Assembly (NCBI GenBank): GCA_903919455.1
Contig: CAIXIJ010000018.1
Location: 33,934-97,933, forward strand
Origin: an uncultured Acidimicrobiaceae bacterium
GTDB taxonomy: Bacteria; Actinomycetota; Acidimicrobiia; Acidimicrobiales; Ilumatobacteraceae
Direction of reading: 5' to 3'
DNA: 64,000 nt
Shown: in pieces, positions 25,435 to 33,612 of the stretch
How positions within the stretch are numbered: the stretch's first letter is position 1
Layout: every line of letters starts with the position of its first letter
Notes under the pieces: model-generated
What the model was told of the DNA's origin: nothing
Seen by the model: the letters and a program-made list of their open reading frames with translations, nothing else
Databases searched by the model: none
Program-made: the position numbers and the translations under genes

Positions 25435-25923
25435 TCAGGCAGGCGGCAGCAACTCGGCGATTCGGTCTGCAGCCTTGGGGTACACCACTGCGATATCTGC
25501 TGGTGCCAGTTCGAACCCGTTCCAGTCGAACGGTGGCGCCATCGTGGTGCCCACGAGGCTCCAGGCACCCAGCGACGACGAGCCCTGCCACACGCCCTTG
25601 GGCACCCGTAGTTGCGGCATCTGGCCCGCCATCACGTCGGGGCCGAGCACGGGTTCTTCCACCCTGCCGTTCGGGTGCAGCAAGAGAAGCCGCATCGGTG
25701 AGCCGGCGTAGAAGTGGTAGATCTCGTCGCCCGTCAATCGGTGCAGCGCCGAATACATCGGGCTCAGCAGCATGAAGTGGATTGCGGAGGAGTGCTCGTC
25801 GCGATGGGTCTCTCGGAAAAGACCACCCTCGCCCGGCAGCGGGAGCAACCGAAGGTGTTCAGCCAACGCCTCACCCACCAACAGCTCGTCGGTGAGCGGG
25901 TCGTCGAACGGGTCGGCAGCCAT
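25435..25923 (-). CDS. Cupin, DUF985 family
   Basis: 162-residue cupin-fold protein. The family pattern is present: LRLLPLPGEGGLFRETHRDEHSSAIHFMLLSP, HRLTGDEIYHFYAGSPMRLLLLHPNG and VPKGVWQGSSSLGAWSLVGTTMAPPFDW. The last part is the C-terminal cupin box. Relatives are uncharacterised; sugar isomerase-like or nitrile-type activity is unproved. The ATG at 25923 (MAADPFDD) is favoured over the ORF-track start because TACACT lies six bases upstream and the family starts here. It converges with the secreted protein gene, four bases away, and lies downstream of the tRNA-Ser terminator. Confidence 0.82.
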   Translation of the reverse strand: MAADPFDDPLTDELLVGEALAEHLRLLPLPGEGGLFRETHRDEHSSAIHFMLLSPMYSALHRLTGDEIYHFYAGSPMRLLLLHPNGRVEEPVLGPDVMAGQMPQLRVPKGVWQGSSSLGAWSLVGTTMAPPFDWNGFELAPADIAVVYPKAADRIAELLPPA

Positions 25924-25942
25924 GTGCGGAGTGTAGGAGACC

Positions 25943-25981
25943 AAAACGACGACACCGCCCTGCACGAGGCGGGCGGTGTCG
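25943..25981 (-). terminator. Intrinsic terminator of tRNA-Ser(CGA)
   Basis: Immediately after the tRNA on the minus strand. An 11-base perfect stem, CGACACCGCCC with GGGCGGTGTCG (25950-25981), is followed on the transcribed strand by TCGTTTT. This is a clear Rho-independent terminator and would separate the tRNA transcript from the cupin gene, whose own -10 lies just beyond. Confidence 0.85.
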
Positions 25982-25983
25982 AA

Positions 25984-26071
25984 TGGCGGAAGGGGTGGGA
26001 TTTGAACCCACGGAGGCTTTCACCTCGCACGCTTTCGAGGCGTGTCCCTTTGGCCGCTCGGGCACCCTTCC
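25984..26071 (-). tRNA. tRNA-Ser (anticodon CGA)
   Basis: Reads GGAAGGGTGCCCGAGCGG at the 5' end on the minus strand, anticodon stem CACGC / GCGTG with loop CTCGAAA (anticodon CGA, codon UCG), long variable arm GCGAGGTGAAAGCCTCCG typical of serine tRNAs, T arm GTGGGTTCAAATCCCAC, acceptor CCTTCC, discriminator G and an encoded CCA. Followed directly by an intrinsic terminator. Confidence 0.96.
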
Positions 26072-26159
26072 GTCGGAGGAGGCTAGCGGCTCGCGGCAAA
26101 CGCAACACCGGGTGTTGGCATTCCTCAAGTTCTGATCAGGCGGTGCCGAAACATCGGTG

Positions 26160-26873
26160 ATGCAAGTTGACCTGTTCGACACCGGCGCCTCGCCCGACAC
26201 ACGCCCCGCGTGGCAGTTGGTCGAAGCCGCGCGCCGGCGGTATCTGACCGGCCGCCTGGAACTCGAGACCAATCCGCCCACGAACGTGTATCTCCGTGAC
26301 GGCCAGGTCTACTTCGCCGAACGCACCACCGACGGCGGACTCGGAGTGCGCCTGCTCGTGGAGGGTGTCGTCACCCGCGAGCAAATGCAGCGCTCGATCC
26401 TGCAGGTGAGCGGCGTAGAGCACCTGGGTCGGATGTTCGACCGCGACGGCTCCATCGACCGAGAAGCAGTGGAACTGTGCGTGGAGTTGATGACCGACGA
26501 CGTACTGATCCACGTTGCTGACGAGGAGGTGCAGAAGTGGCGCATGAAGATGTACCAGCGCCACCCCAGCGGCCTCGATCGGTGGCTGCCCACGCGAGTG
26601 GAAGTGATCACCCACCTCGTCGATTCGATCGCTGCGGCTGACCCCGACGCGGAGCCGACACCGGCGCCGGCCCCAAGGCATCGGCCCCAGTTGGCACCGC
26701 CTCCCGTGACCGGCGAAATGCGCATGCCGGCGCCGCCGCCCACGTTGACCGTCCCTGTGGTCGTTCCGGTGCCAGCCCCTGCGATGGTCGTCACGCCGAC
26801 CCTCACGTCCGGTTCACTCAAGGACGAAGTGGCCGAAGCCGTGCGACAGGCATTGGCCAGCATCGAAGTTTGA
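26160..26873 (+). CDS. DUF4388-like protein with proline-rich tail
   Basis: About 237 residues, no signal or membrane segment. The first 120 residues show the DUF4388 pattern: YLTGRLELETNPPTNVYLRDGQVYFAERTTDGGLGVRLLVEGVVTREQ ... FDRDGSIDREAVELCVELMTDDVL, in which a gene-product 'GxLxL' strand and a 'vyfrdG.v..A' strand define a small regulatory fold found near motility and type IV pilus genes. A proline-rich linker (about 155-215) ends in the short amphipathic helix LKDEVAEAVRQALASI. Start could be GTG 26157 or ATG 26160. Three kilobases from a pilB-pilC pair, so a link with surface motility is possible but unproved. Confidence 0.65.
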   Translation: MQVDLFDTGASPDTRPAWQLVEAARRRYLTGRLELETNPPTNVYLRDGQVYFAERTTDGGLGVRLLVEGVVTREQMQRSILQVSGVEHLGRMFDRDGSIDREAVELCVELMTDDVLIHVADEEVQKWRMKMYQRHPSGLDRWLPTRVEVITHLVDSIAAADPDAEPTPAPAPRHRPQLAPPPVTGEMRMPAPPPTLTVPVVVPVPAPAMVVTPTLTSGSLKDEVAEAVRQALASIEV

Positions 26874-26888
26874 GTTCACCCGAACTCG

Positions 26889-27362
26889 TCAGCCACGACG
26901 TGCGGCGAAGAACGCCTTCAGCAGGGCGCCACATTCATCGGCCAGCACCCCTGCGGTGACCGGCGGGCGGTGGTTCAACCGGCTGTCGCTGCAGATCTCA
27001 TACAGGCTCGCCACCGCGCCAGCCTTCGGATCGGTCGCCCCGAACACCACCCGACCGACGCGCGAGTTCACCGTTGCCCCGGCACACATCACGCAGGGCT
27101 CGAGCGTGATATAGAGCGTGCAGTCGAGCAGGCGCCAGTGCCCCACCACCGCAGCCGCATCGCGCAGCGCCAGCACCTCGGCATGGGCCGTCGGGTCGCC
27201 CGTGAGCTCGCGCTCGTTGTGCCGCGCCGCTATGACCCGACCGTCGCGCACGACGACGGCACCAATGGGCACATCGCCGTGGGCCTCGGCAGCGACAGCT
27301 TCCGCCATCGCCAACCGCATGGCCGCCTCATCGGGCAGTGCAGCGGGCGGCTGATCGGACAT
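26889..27362 (-). CDS. tadA: tRNA-specific adenosine deaminase
   Basis: 157-residue zinc deaminase that converts A34 to inosine in tRNA-Arg(ACG). PTAHAEVLALRDAA holds the H-A-E catalytic motif and LEPCVMCAGATVNSRVGRVVFG the P-C-x2-C zinc ligands, as in all TadA proteins; ASLYEICSDSRLNHRPPV is also typical. The ORF track extends through a tRNA and is wrong upstream. Two starts are possible: ATG 27362, only three bases after the tRNA-Ser 3' end, or ATG 27320 (residue 15), which has GAGG five bases upstream and still keeps the whole catalytic domain. Cotranscribed with the tRNA. Confidence 0.92.
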   Translation of the reverse strand: MSDQPPAALPDEAAMRLAMAEAVAAEAHGDVPIGAVVVRDGRVIAARHNERELTGDPTAHAEVLALRDAAAVVGHWRLLDCTLYITLEPCVMCAGATVNSRVGRVVFGATDPKAGAVASLYEICSDSRLNHRPPVTAGVLADECGALLKAFFAARRG

Positions 27363-27365
27363 GAG

Positions 27366-27450
27366 CGGAGGGGGTGGGATTCGAACCCACGGAAGGTTGC
27401 CCTTCACACGCTTTCCAAGCGTGCCGATTCGGCCGCTCTCGCACCCCTCC
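27366..27450 (-). tRNA. tRNA-Ser (anticodon GGA)
   Basis: Minus strand reads GGAGGGGTGCGAGAGCGG, anticodon stem CACGC / GCGTG with loop TTGGAAA (anticodon GGA, codons UCC/UCU), a long variable arm GTGAAGGGCAACCTTCC, T arm GTGGGTTCGAATCCCAC, and acceptor CCCCTCC with discriminator G. CCA is not encoded; the next bases are CTC, then the tadA ATG. Confidence 0.96.
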
Positions 27451-27523
27451 CGGGACGGTCGGAAAGGGTAGCGGCACAAGGCCGGATTGTCGCTAGCCTT
27501 CCGTCAGAACAACACCCGCCGGG

Positions 27524-27628
27524 TGAGGTGACGGTCGGGCCCTGTGCGACGGGCGTCCGGGAATCAGGTCAGGACCGGAAGGTAGCAGCCTTCAACGGTG
27601 CCGCTCGTGTGCCGCAGGCCACCTGGCC
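27524..27628 (+). ncRNA. ffs: Signal recognition particle RNA, small bacterial (4.5S) type
   Basis: The conserved SRP core is exact in style: ATCAGGTCAGGACCGGAAGG followed by TAGCAGCC, giving the symmetric loop and the GGAA tetraloop that bind Ffh. Flanking halves pair (AGGTG... GGTCGGGC with GCC...CACCT), making one long hairpin of about 105 bases without an Alu domain. Ends are estimated from pairing. It converges on the exonuclease gene, whose stop lies seven bases beyond. Confidence 0.88.
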
Positions 27629-27634
27629 GCCACC

Positions 27635-28522
27635 TCAGCCGGCGGGGTTGTTCGTTTTCCGGGCCAGACGCTCGGCCCGATCGGCCAACTGCGGAGCACC
27701 GATGCCCTCCGCCACTGCACGAAAAGCGGCCGTGGGGCCTTGCCAGCGCCACTGGTCGACCGTACCCACCGGCACATCGAGGGCCACCGTGGCCACCTGC
27801 TTGAACAGCAGAGCGAGGTCGTGTTGCTCGGCCAGCGTGCGGGCCAGCTTGTCGGCGCCGCGCAACCCCGGCACATCCCAGTCGGCGGCAGCAGTGGGCA
27901 CCGCCTCGATGGTGCCGTAGCGACGCAGCACGGCAGCGGCACTCTTGGCGCCCCACCCGGGCAACCCCGGGTACCCATCGGCGGCGTCGCCCACCAGCGC
28001 GAGATAGTCGGCGATGGAACTCGGTGGCACACCGAACTTCTCGGTCACGGCTGCTTCATCGACCACCTCGTCCTTGCGCCGGTCGTACTGCACCACGCGG
28101 GTACCCACCACGCACTGGCCGAGATCCTTATCGGGGGTGACGATGCGCACCTGTTCTACACGCGGGTCGGCCGCAGCCACCGCGGCGGCGGCGCCCAGCG
28201 CATCGTCGGCCTCCCACTGCACCATGCGCCACGTGGTGAACCCCGCGGCCTCCAGCAGGTCTTCCATCACCGGAATCTGGGCCAGCAGCACAGGGTCCAT
28301 GCCCTCACCGGTCTTGTAGCCCTCGTAGAGGTCGTTGCGAAAGCTCTCGATCGTGTGATCACTGGCCACGCCCACATGGGTGGCACCCTTCTGCACCAGT
28401 TGCAGGGTGCTGGCAACCACACCGATGGCGGCATCGTTGGGGCCGGGCGATCCGTGCTTGGCAACCATGCCGAAGTGCTGGCGAAACAGCTCGTAGGTGC
28501 CGTCGATGAGGTGAACGTTCAT
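27635..28522 (-). CDS. 5'-3' exonuclease (PolA N-terminal-like FEN)
   Basis: 295-residue flap/5'-exonuclease-like protein without polymerase domain. MNVHLIDGTYELFRQHFG opens the FEN fold, FRNDLYEGYKTGEG supplies the conserved Lys/Arg region, QWEADDALG and RIVTPDKDLGQCV give the acidic metal-binding clusters, and VGDAADGYPGLPGWGAKSAAAVLRRYG is the helix-hairpin-helix with further Asp ligands. It should cut 5' flaps or RNA primers. The ORF track runs up to 28960, but the upstream part is antisense to nothing in-family; the ATG at 28522 has GAGGG upstream and follows the GNAT stop by 14 bases. Confidence 0.88.
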   Translation of the reverse strand: MNVHLIDGTYELFRQHFGMVAKHGSPGPNDAAIGVVASTLQLVQKGATHVGVASDHTIESFRNDLYEGYKTGEGMDPVLLAQIPVMEDLLEAAGFTTWRMVQWEADDALGAAAAVAAADPRVEQVRIVTPDKDLGQCVVGTRVVQYDRRKDEVVDEAAVTEKFGVPPSSIADYLALVGDAADGYPGLPGWGAKSAAAVLRRYGTIEAVPTAAADWDVPGLRGADKLARTLAEQHDLALLFKQVATVALDVPVGTVDQWRWQGPTAAFRAVAEGIGAPQLADRAERLARKTNNPAG

Positions 28523-28536
28523 TCCAGGGCCCTCAC

Positions 28537-29160
28537 TCACTTGGGGGCCCGGCGCATACCCCACACCGTGGGCGAGCCGGGAACGGCGATCGTGTGCAGC
28601 AGTTCGAACCCATGTCGGGCGTAGAAGGCCAGGTTCTCCTCCTTCTGCGTCTCCAGGTAGCAGGGCACACCCTGTGTGTCGGCCTCCGCAATGGCCGGCT
28701 GCAACAGGGCGCTGCCGGCTCCGCGACCCTGCACAACGGGGTCGGTACCCAACAGGGCCAGGTACCAGTGGGGCTCGGAGGGGTGCACCTTGTCCACCTC
28801 GTCGAGCAGTTTCAGACCCACGCGCCGGTTGGTGCCGGTGACCAGCAATCGACCGATCCGCACCTGCATCATTGCTTCGCGCCGCGAGCTGCGCGGCATG
28901 CCACCCGGCGGTACCCACACCGCAGCACCCACCACTCGGCCGCCGGAGGTAGCTCCCCACACCCGGTCGAAGGGTGCAGCATCGGCGAGGAAGGCGTGGA
29001 ACACCTTCGGCAGCATGCTGTGCTCCTTCAGCTTGTCGGGCTGGAAGAAGCCGAACAGCGGGTCGGGCCAGAAGGCACGCGCCAGCGCAGCCAGTGCGTC
29101 ATCGTGACGGTTGGCGGGCAGTCGTTCGATGGAGAAGTCGGCGAACCGGGAATCTGGCAC
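28537..29160 (-). CDS. GNAT-family N-acetyltransferase
   Basis: 207 residues from a GTG start at 29160 preceded by GGTGGGG. Shows FWPDPLFGFFQPD, WGATSGGRVVGAAVWVPPGG, LALLGTDPVVQGRGAGSALLQPAI (acetyl-CoA loop) and PCYLETQKEENLAFYARHGFELL, the usual GNAT order. Related to the GNAT at 17516. The ORF-track start at 29475 lies inside the divergent coiled-coil gene and is rejected. Substrate unknown. It is followed by the exonuclease gene. Confidence 0.83.
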   Translation of the reverse strand: MPDSRFADFSIERLPANRHDDALAALARAFWPDPLFGFFQPDKLKEHSMLPKVFHAFLADAAPFDRVWGATSGGRVVGAAVWVPPGGMPRSSRREAMMQVRIGRLLVTGTNRRVGLKLLDEVDKVHPSEPHWYLALLGTDPVVQGRGAGSALLQPAIAEADTQGVPCYLETQKEENLAFYARHGFELLHTIAVPGSPTVWGMRRAPK

Positions 29161-29293
29161 GAGCCCCACCGTACGCGATTCGCGACTCGCGCGTATCTGT
29201 CTCTCAAGAGTGCGGCAAGACCGGCCGATGTAACTACGTGGCGCAGGAGCAGGACCCCCTCGAGGGGATGGCAACAACAGGGAAGGGCACGCA

Positions 29294-30580
29294 ATGAGCA
29301 CCCCCACCACGAACGCAACCGGGCTGTCGCAATCCGCGACCGAAGTGCTGGCTGCGACCATCGCGGCAGTTGTGGAGCGCCAGCTCCAGCAGTACATGGG
29401 TCTCATGTCGCAGCAAGTCGACAGCGCTCGCCAAGCAGCTGAGCAGGCCCAACAGGACCTTCGCTCCGAGTTCACCCAGCAGATCGCCGCAGTGGCACAG
29501 CGGGTGGAGACGGGGCAGCAGAACAGCGAGGCCTACCAGAAGGCCCTGCAGACCGCCCTCGAAGACCGGCTGGCCGACTTCGCCCAGCACCAGCATCGCC
29601 GCCTCGCCGAGGTGGAGAACCGGTTGCTCGAGATGCCGGTGAGCACCGATGGGGGCGTCGACCCCGTAGAGATCGCCAACCTGAAGGACCAGATCGACCA
29701 ATCGAGCGCCGCTGCGCACGCCCGGATCGACGATCTGAACAAGGCCACCCGCCGTTTCGACGAGCAGGCCTCGGCGCTCGTGCAGCACGTGAACGACACC
29801 ACCATTGCGCTCGCCCAGCGCATGGATGAGGGCAACCAGGCCCTCGCCAGTGCCGTGGAAGAGCGGCTGGCTTTCGTGAGGACCACGCTGGAATCCGTGG
29901 GTCCGGAAGTGCAGCGCCAGCTCACCGAGCACGCTTCCATGACGGCGCAGCGGATCGACTTCACCGAGCACAAGGTGACCGATCGCATGCTGGCCATGGA
30001 GGACCGCATCAATGAGTCCAACGGCACCAAGATCGCTCATCTCGAAGCAACGGTCGGCCGCATCGGCTCCGGATTCGACGATGCCATTGGTGCGCTGTCA
30101 CAGCGCATGCTCGAACTCGAGAATCACTTCATGGAGGTCAACGACCGCCTCGGCCTGCTGACCGAGCAGGTCGGCAAGGTCGACGAGAAGGCCATCCATG
30201 AGGTCCGTGAGCAGCTGTCCACCGCTGTCGGCGAAGCGATGCTCGTTCGCATCGAGATCGACCGCATGGCGGCAACCACCGACGAGAAGCTCGACAAGGC
30301 CACTCTTCGTATGGCGGAGATCGAAGCCCAACTGTCGGACGAGATGGACGTGAGCGCGGCAGTACAGCTGGAACGCCTCGAAGAGCTCGAGCGGGCGATC
30401 GTCGAGATCAACCCCGATCAATTCGTTCGCAAGGACGATGCCGGTTCACGGACGTCGTCACCCACCGTTCCCAACGGTTTCCCGAGCATGTCGCTCGACA
30501 CCGGTTCACACCCGGGCGTGCCCACCAGCAATGGCGGCGAAGCCCACAACACATCCGAGCACAGCCTGTCGTCGTTCTGA
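29294..30580 (+). CDS. Long coiled-coil protein upstream of pilB/pilC
   Basis: 428 residues, not recognised. No signal peptide or membrane helix. Residues 15 to about 380 are almost all alpha-helix with repeated heptads and many Gln/Glu/Ala: VERQLQQYMGLMSQQVDSARQAAEQAQQ, RLAEVENRLLEMP, RIDDLNKATRRFDEQASALVQHVNDTT, HLEATVGRIGSGFDDAIGALSQRM. A disordered Ser/Thr/Pro/Gly tail follows (RTSSPTVPNGFPSMSLDTG) and ends SLSSF. GGAAGGG seven bases upstream is a good ribosome site. It lies 38 bases before a pilB-like gene on the same strand, so a structural or positioning role in the same machine is likely. Confidence 0.7.
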   Translation: MSTPTTNATGLSQSATEVLAATIAAVVERQLQQYMGLMSQQVDSARQAAEQAQQDLRSEFTQQIAAVAQRVETGQQNSEAYQKALQTALEDRLADFAQHQHRRLAEVENRLLEMPVSTDGGVDPVEIANLKDQIDQSSAAAHARIDDLNKATRRFDEQASALVQHVNDTTIALAQRMDEGNQALASAVEERLAFVRTTLESVGPEVQRQLTEHASMTAQRIDFTEHKVTDRMLAMEDRINESNGTKIAHLEATVGRIGSGFDDAIGALSQRMLELENHFMEVNDRLGLLTEQVGKVDEKAIHEVREQLSTAVGEAMLVRIEIDRMAATTDEKLDKATLRMAEIEAQLSDEMDVSAAVQLERLEELERAIVEINPDQFVRKDDAGSRTSSPTVPNGFPSMSLDTGSHPGVPTSNGGEAHNTSEHSLSSF

Positions 30581-30618
30581 CGACTCGCACCAAGCCCTCC
30601 TAAGCGGAGACGGGCACC

Positions 30619-32355
30619 ATGGCACTTTTCAAGAGCAAAGATCAGAGTGTTTCCGCCCCCGAGGGTGAGAGCGCGGCCGAATGCATGAAGGCCGGCCAGG
30701 TCCTCGTGGAGGGTGGCCACCTCACCCCCGAAGGCCTCGCAGAAGCACTGGGCGCAGCCAACGGCGATCTCCTCTCCTTCGCCGACCATCTCATGACCAG
30801 CCACACGGTGGGCCGCACGGAGTTGGCGCTCGCCATCTCCGCTGCCACCGGCGTGCCCGCCGTCGACACCAAGAACATCGTGGTGACGGACGACATCAAG
30901 GGTGTGTTGAACGAGGCCGTGGTGCGCAAGCAGTGCGCCGTGGCACTTGCCGCAGAGGGCGACACGCTCATCGTGCTGCTCGTCGACCCGTCGCCGGCAC
31001 GTAAGGCAGCCATCGAAGCCGAGGCGAAGCGCCCGGTGAAGTACTTCGTCGCCGACCCGAGCACGGTGCGCACCTTCATCGACTCGATCTACCGAGCCGA
31101 CGCCGACATCGACCGCATCCTCTCCTCGCTCGACATGAACGACGAGCAAGCCAAGCTGGCCGCTATCGCGTCGGAAGTGAGCCTCGACGACCAGGCACCG
31201 GTCATCCAGTTGGTGAACCGGATCGTCAGCCAGGCAATGCGCGACCGTGCCAGCGACATCCACATCGAACCGCTCGACGACAAGCTCCGCATCCGCTTCC
31301 GCATCGACGGTCACCTCGTGGAAGCGTTCAGCCTGCCGCACGCCGTGCATGCTGCGCTCACCAGTCGCCTGAAGATCATGAGCGGCATGAACATCGTGGA
31401 GAAGCGTCGCCCGCAGGACGGCCAGTTCTCCACCGTCATCGACGGCAAGGAGGTCGACGTTCGCGTCGCCTCCGTAGCCACGGTGTTCGGCGAGAAGATC
31501 GTGATGCGAATCCTCGACAAGTCGCGGTCCATGATCGGCCTGTCGGAACTGGGCTTTCCCCGCGAGACCTACCTGCACTACTCGAAGATGATCCACTCGC
31601 CGTTCGGCATGGTCATCTGCGCCGGCCCCACGGGTGCCGGCAAGACCACCACCCTGTACGCCTCGCTGCTCGAGGTGAACTCGTCGGGCAAGAACATCAC
31701 CACCGTGGAAGACCCGGTGGAGTACGTGTTCCCCGGGATCAACCAGATCCAGACCAACGATCAGGCTGGCCTCACGTTCGCCACCGGCCTCAAGGCCATC
31801 CTTCGTCAGGACCCCGACGTCATCCTCGTGGGCGAGATCCGCGACGCCGACACCGCCCGCATCGCCGTGCAGTCGGCCCTCACGGGTCACCTCGTGCTGT
31901 CCTCGCTGCACGGCACCGACAGCGTGGCAGCACTGCACCGCTTCCTCGACATGGGCATCGAGGCCTTCCTCATTGCTTCATCGGTCGTGGGCGTCATCGG
32001 CCAGCGTCTGTTGCGCCGAGTGTGCGATTCCTGCAAAGAGCCCTACACCCCGGGCGCCGACGAACTGGCCGTGTTCCGGCAGCACAGCGGCGGCAGCGAG
32101 AAGAGCACCTTCTACCGCGGCGCCGGCTGCAACTTCTGCGCCGGCACCGGGTACCGCGACCGCATCGGCGTCTACGAACTCTTGCGCATCACGCCCGAAC
32201 TCCGCCGCCTCATCGTCGGCTGGGCCACCACTGAAGAACTGCGTCGCCTCGCCGTCGCCCAGGGCATGCGCACCATGTTGCGCGAAGCCATGGCGCTGGT
32301 GGAGAACGACGTGACCACCATCCCTGAAGTCGTCCGAACTCTGTTCGCCAGCTAG
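30619..32355 (+). CDS. PilB/GspE-type secretion ATPase
   Basis: 578-residue hexameric ATPase that powers pilus or pseudopilus extension at the inner face of the membrane. The N-terminal MshEN-like domain (about 20-150: LVEGGHLTPEGLAEALGAANGD and VRKQCAVALAAEGDTLIVLLVDP) precedes ASDIHIEPLDDKLRIRFRIDG. Walker A is CAGPTGAGKTTTLYASLLEV, the Asp and His boxes follow, Walker B is DPDVILVGEIRDADTA, and the four-cysteine zinc loop is CDSCKEPY ... CNFCAGTGYRDRIG. All catalytic parts are intact. Typical of type IV pilus/type II secretion rather than Tad. It is 9 bases from pilC. Confidence 0.93.
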   Translation: MALFKSKDQSVSAPEGESAAECMKAGQVLVEGGHLTPEGLAEALGAANGDLLSFADHLMTSHTVGRTELALAISAATGVPAVDTKNIVVTDDIKGVLNEAVVRKQCAVALAAEGDTLIVLLVDPSPARKAAIEAEAKRPVKYFVADPSTVRTFIDSIYRADADIDRILSSLDMNDEQAKLAAIASEVSLDDQAPVIQLVNRIVSQAMRDRASDIHIEPLDDKLRIRFRIDGHLVEAFSLPHAVHAALTSRLKIMSGMNIVEKRRPQDGQFSTVIDGKEVDVRVASVATVFGEKIVMRILDKSRSMIGLSELGFPRETYLHYSKMIHSPFGMVICAGPTGAGKTTTLYASLLEVNSSGKNITTVEDPVEYVFPGINQIQTNDQAGLTFATGLKAILRQDPDVILVGEIRDADTARIAVQSALTGHLVLSSLHGTDSVAALHRFLDMGIEAFLIASSVVGVIGQRLLRRVCDSCKEPYTPGADELAVFRQHSGGSEKSTFYRGAGCNFCAGTGYRDRIGVYELLRITPELRRLIVGWATTEELRRLAVAQGMRTMLREAMALVENDVTTIPEVVRTLFAS

Positions 32356-32364
32356 GAGCCACTC

Positions 32365-33576
32365 ATGCCCAGGTTCGCCTACGCCGCCATTGATGCCAAC
32401 GGCACGTCCGTGGAAGGCATCACCAAGGCCTCGACCGTTGGCGAGGCGCGCACGCACCTGCTCGACAAGAGCCTGTACCCCGTGAAGATCGAGGAGAAGC
32501 GCGGTTCGCTCTCCTTCGAACTCACCAAGGAGAAGGTGAAGAAGAAGGAGTTGATGCACTTCACGCGTCAGCTCGCAGTGTTCGTGAAGGCGGGTATTCC
32601 GCTGACCGAGGCGATGGAGATCATCGGCGACGAGACCACCGACGTGGCCCTGCAGCGCACCATCTCGCACATGGTCGAAGACCTCCGCAACGGTGGCACC
32701 CTCTCCGGGGCTGCCGGCAAGCATCCCGAGGCATTTCCGATGTACTACATCGGCATCCTCGGCTCGGCTGAACTCACGGGCAAGCTCGACGAAACGCTGG
32801 AGAACCTGGCCGGCTATCTCGAGCGCGAGCTCGAGACGCGGTCGAAGGTGGTGTCGGCGCTCTCCTATCCGGGCGTGGTGATGGTGCTTGCGGTCTTCAC
32901 GGTGGCGGTGCTGGCCGGCTACGTGCTGCCGCAGTTCAAGCCGCTGTTCGAAGAACTCCACGCCGATCTCCCGCTCGCCACGCGCTCCCTGCTGTTCGTG
33001 GCGACGCTGTTCACCACGCTCTGGTACATCCCCTTCACCGTGGCCGGACTGTTCATGGCCTGGATGGTCTGGATGTTCAAGTCGCCTGCGGGAAGAACCT
33101 TCAAGGACCGACTCGTCCTGAAGCTTCCGGTCATCCGCGGCATCATGGAGTACTCCATCCTCGAACGCTTCTGCCGCATCCTCGGTGCCATGGTTCGCGC
33201 CGGCGTGCCGCTGCCGGATGCCATGCGCACCACCACGGAGGCCACGTCCAACATCGTGTTCCGCGAGCGCCTCGAAGAGGCCCAGTTGGAAATGATGGAA
33301 GGCAGCGGCTTTGCCAAGCCGTTGGCTCGTACCGAACTGTTTCCCGGCGCCGCCCGTCAGATGTTCAAGGTGGGCGAAGAAACCGGCACGCTCGACGAAC
33401 AACTCGAGGTGGCCAGCATCTACTTCGACCGTGAGCTCGAAGGCCGTATCAAGAAGTTCACCACCATGTTCGAGCCGTTGATGATCGTGATGGTGGGCCT
33501 CATCGTGGGCTTCGTGGCCGTCGCACTCGTGCAGGCAATGTACGGCGTCATGAGTGGCATGAAGGAACAGGCCTAA
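32365..33576 (+). CDS. PilC/GspF-type inner-membrane platform protein
   Basis: 403 residues. FAYAAIDANGTSVEGITKAST is the usual N-terminal motif, followed by two GspF domains (about 70-195 and 275-395) with MHFTRQLAVFVKAGIPLTEAMEII and FCRILGAMVRAGVPLPDAM as their matching starts. Three membrane helices are visible (VVMVLAVFTVAVLAGYVLPQF, SLLFVATLFTTLWYIPFTVAGLFMAW and MIVMVGLIVGFVAVALVQAMYGVM). It is the platform on which the PilB-like ATPase acts. No PilT, PilM-Q or prepilin genes follow in the window. Confidence 0.92.
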   Translation: MPRFAYAAIDANGTSVEGITKASTVGEARTHLLDKSLYPVKIEEKRGSLSFELTKEKVKKKELMHFTRQLAVFVKAGIPLTEAMEIIGDETTDVALQRTISHMVEDLRNGGTLSGAAGKHPEAFPMYYIGILGSAELTGKLDETLENLAGYLERELETRSKVVSALSYPGVVMVLAVFTVAVLAGYVLPQFKPLFEELHADLPLATRSLLFVATLFTTLWYIPFTVAGLFMAWMVWMFKSPAGRTFKDRLVLKLPVIRGIMEYSILERFCRILGAMVRAGVPLPDAMRTTTEATSNIVFRERLEEAQLEMMEGSGFAKPLARTELFPGAARQMFKVGEETGTLDEQLEVASIYFDRELEGRIKKFTTMFEPLMIVMVGLIVGFVAVALVQAMYGVMSGMKEQA

Positions 33577-33612
33577 GCAAAGGGCTTGCTCGGGGTGGCG
33601 TACGCTCCGACC

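Noticed and set aside
25871-26281. 136-residue minus-strand ORF
   Set aside because: It runs through tRNA-Ser(CGA) and its terminator; a chance reading.
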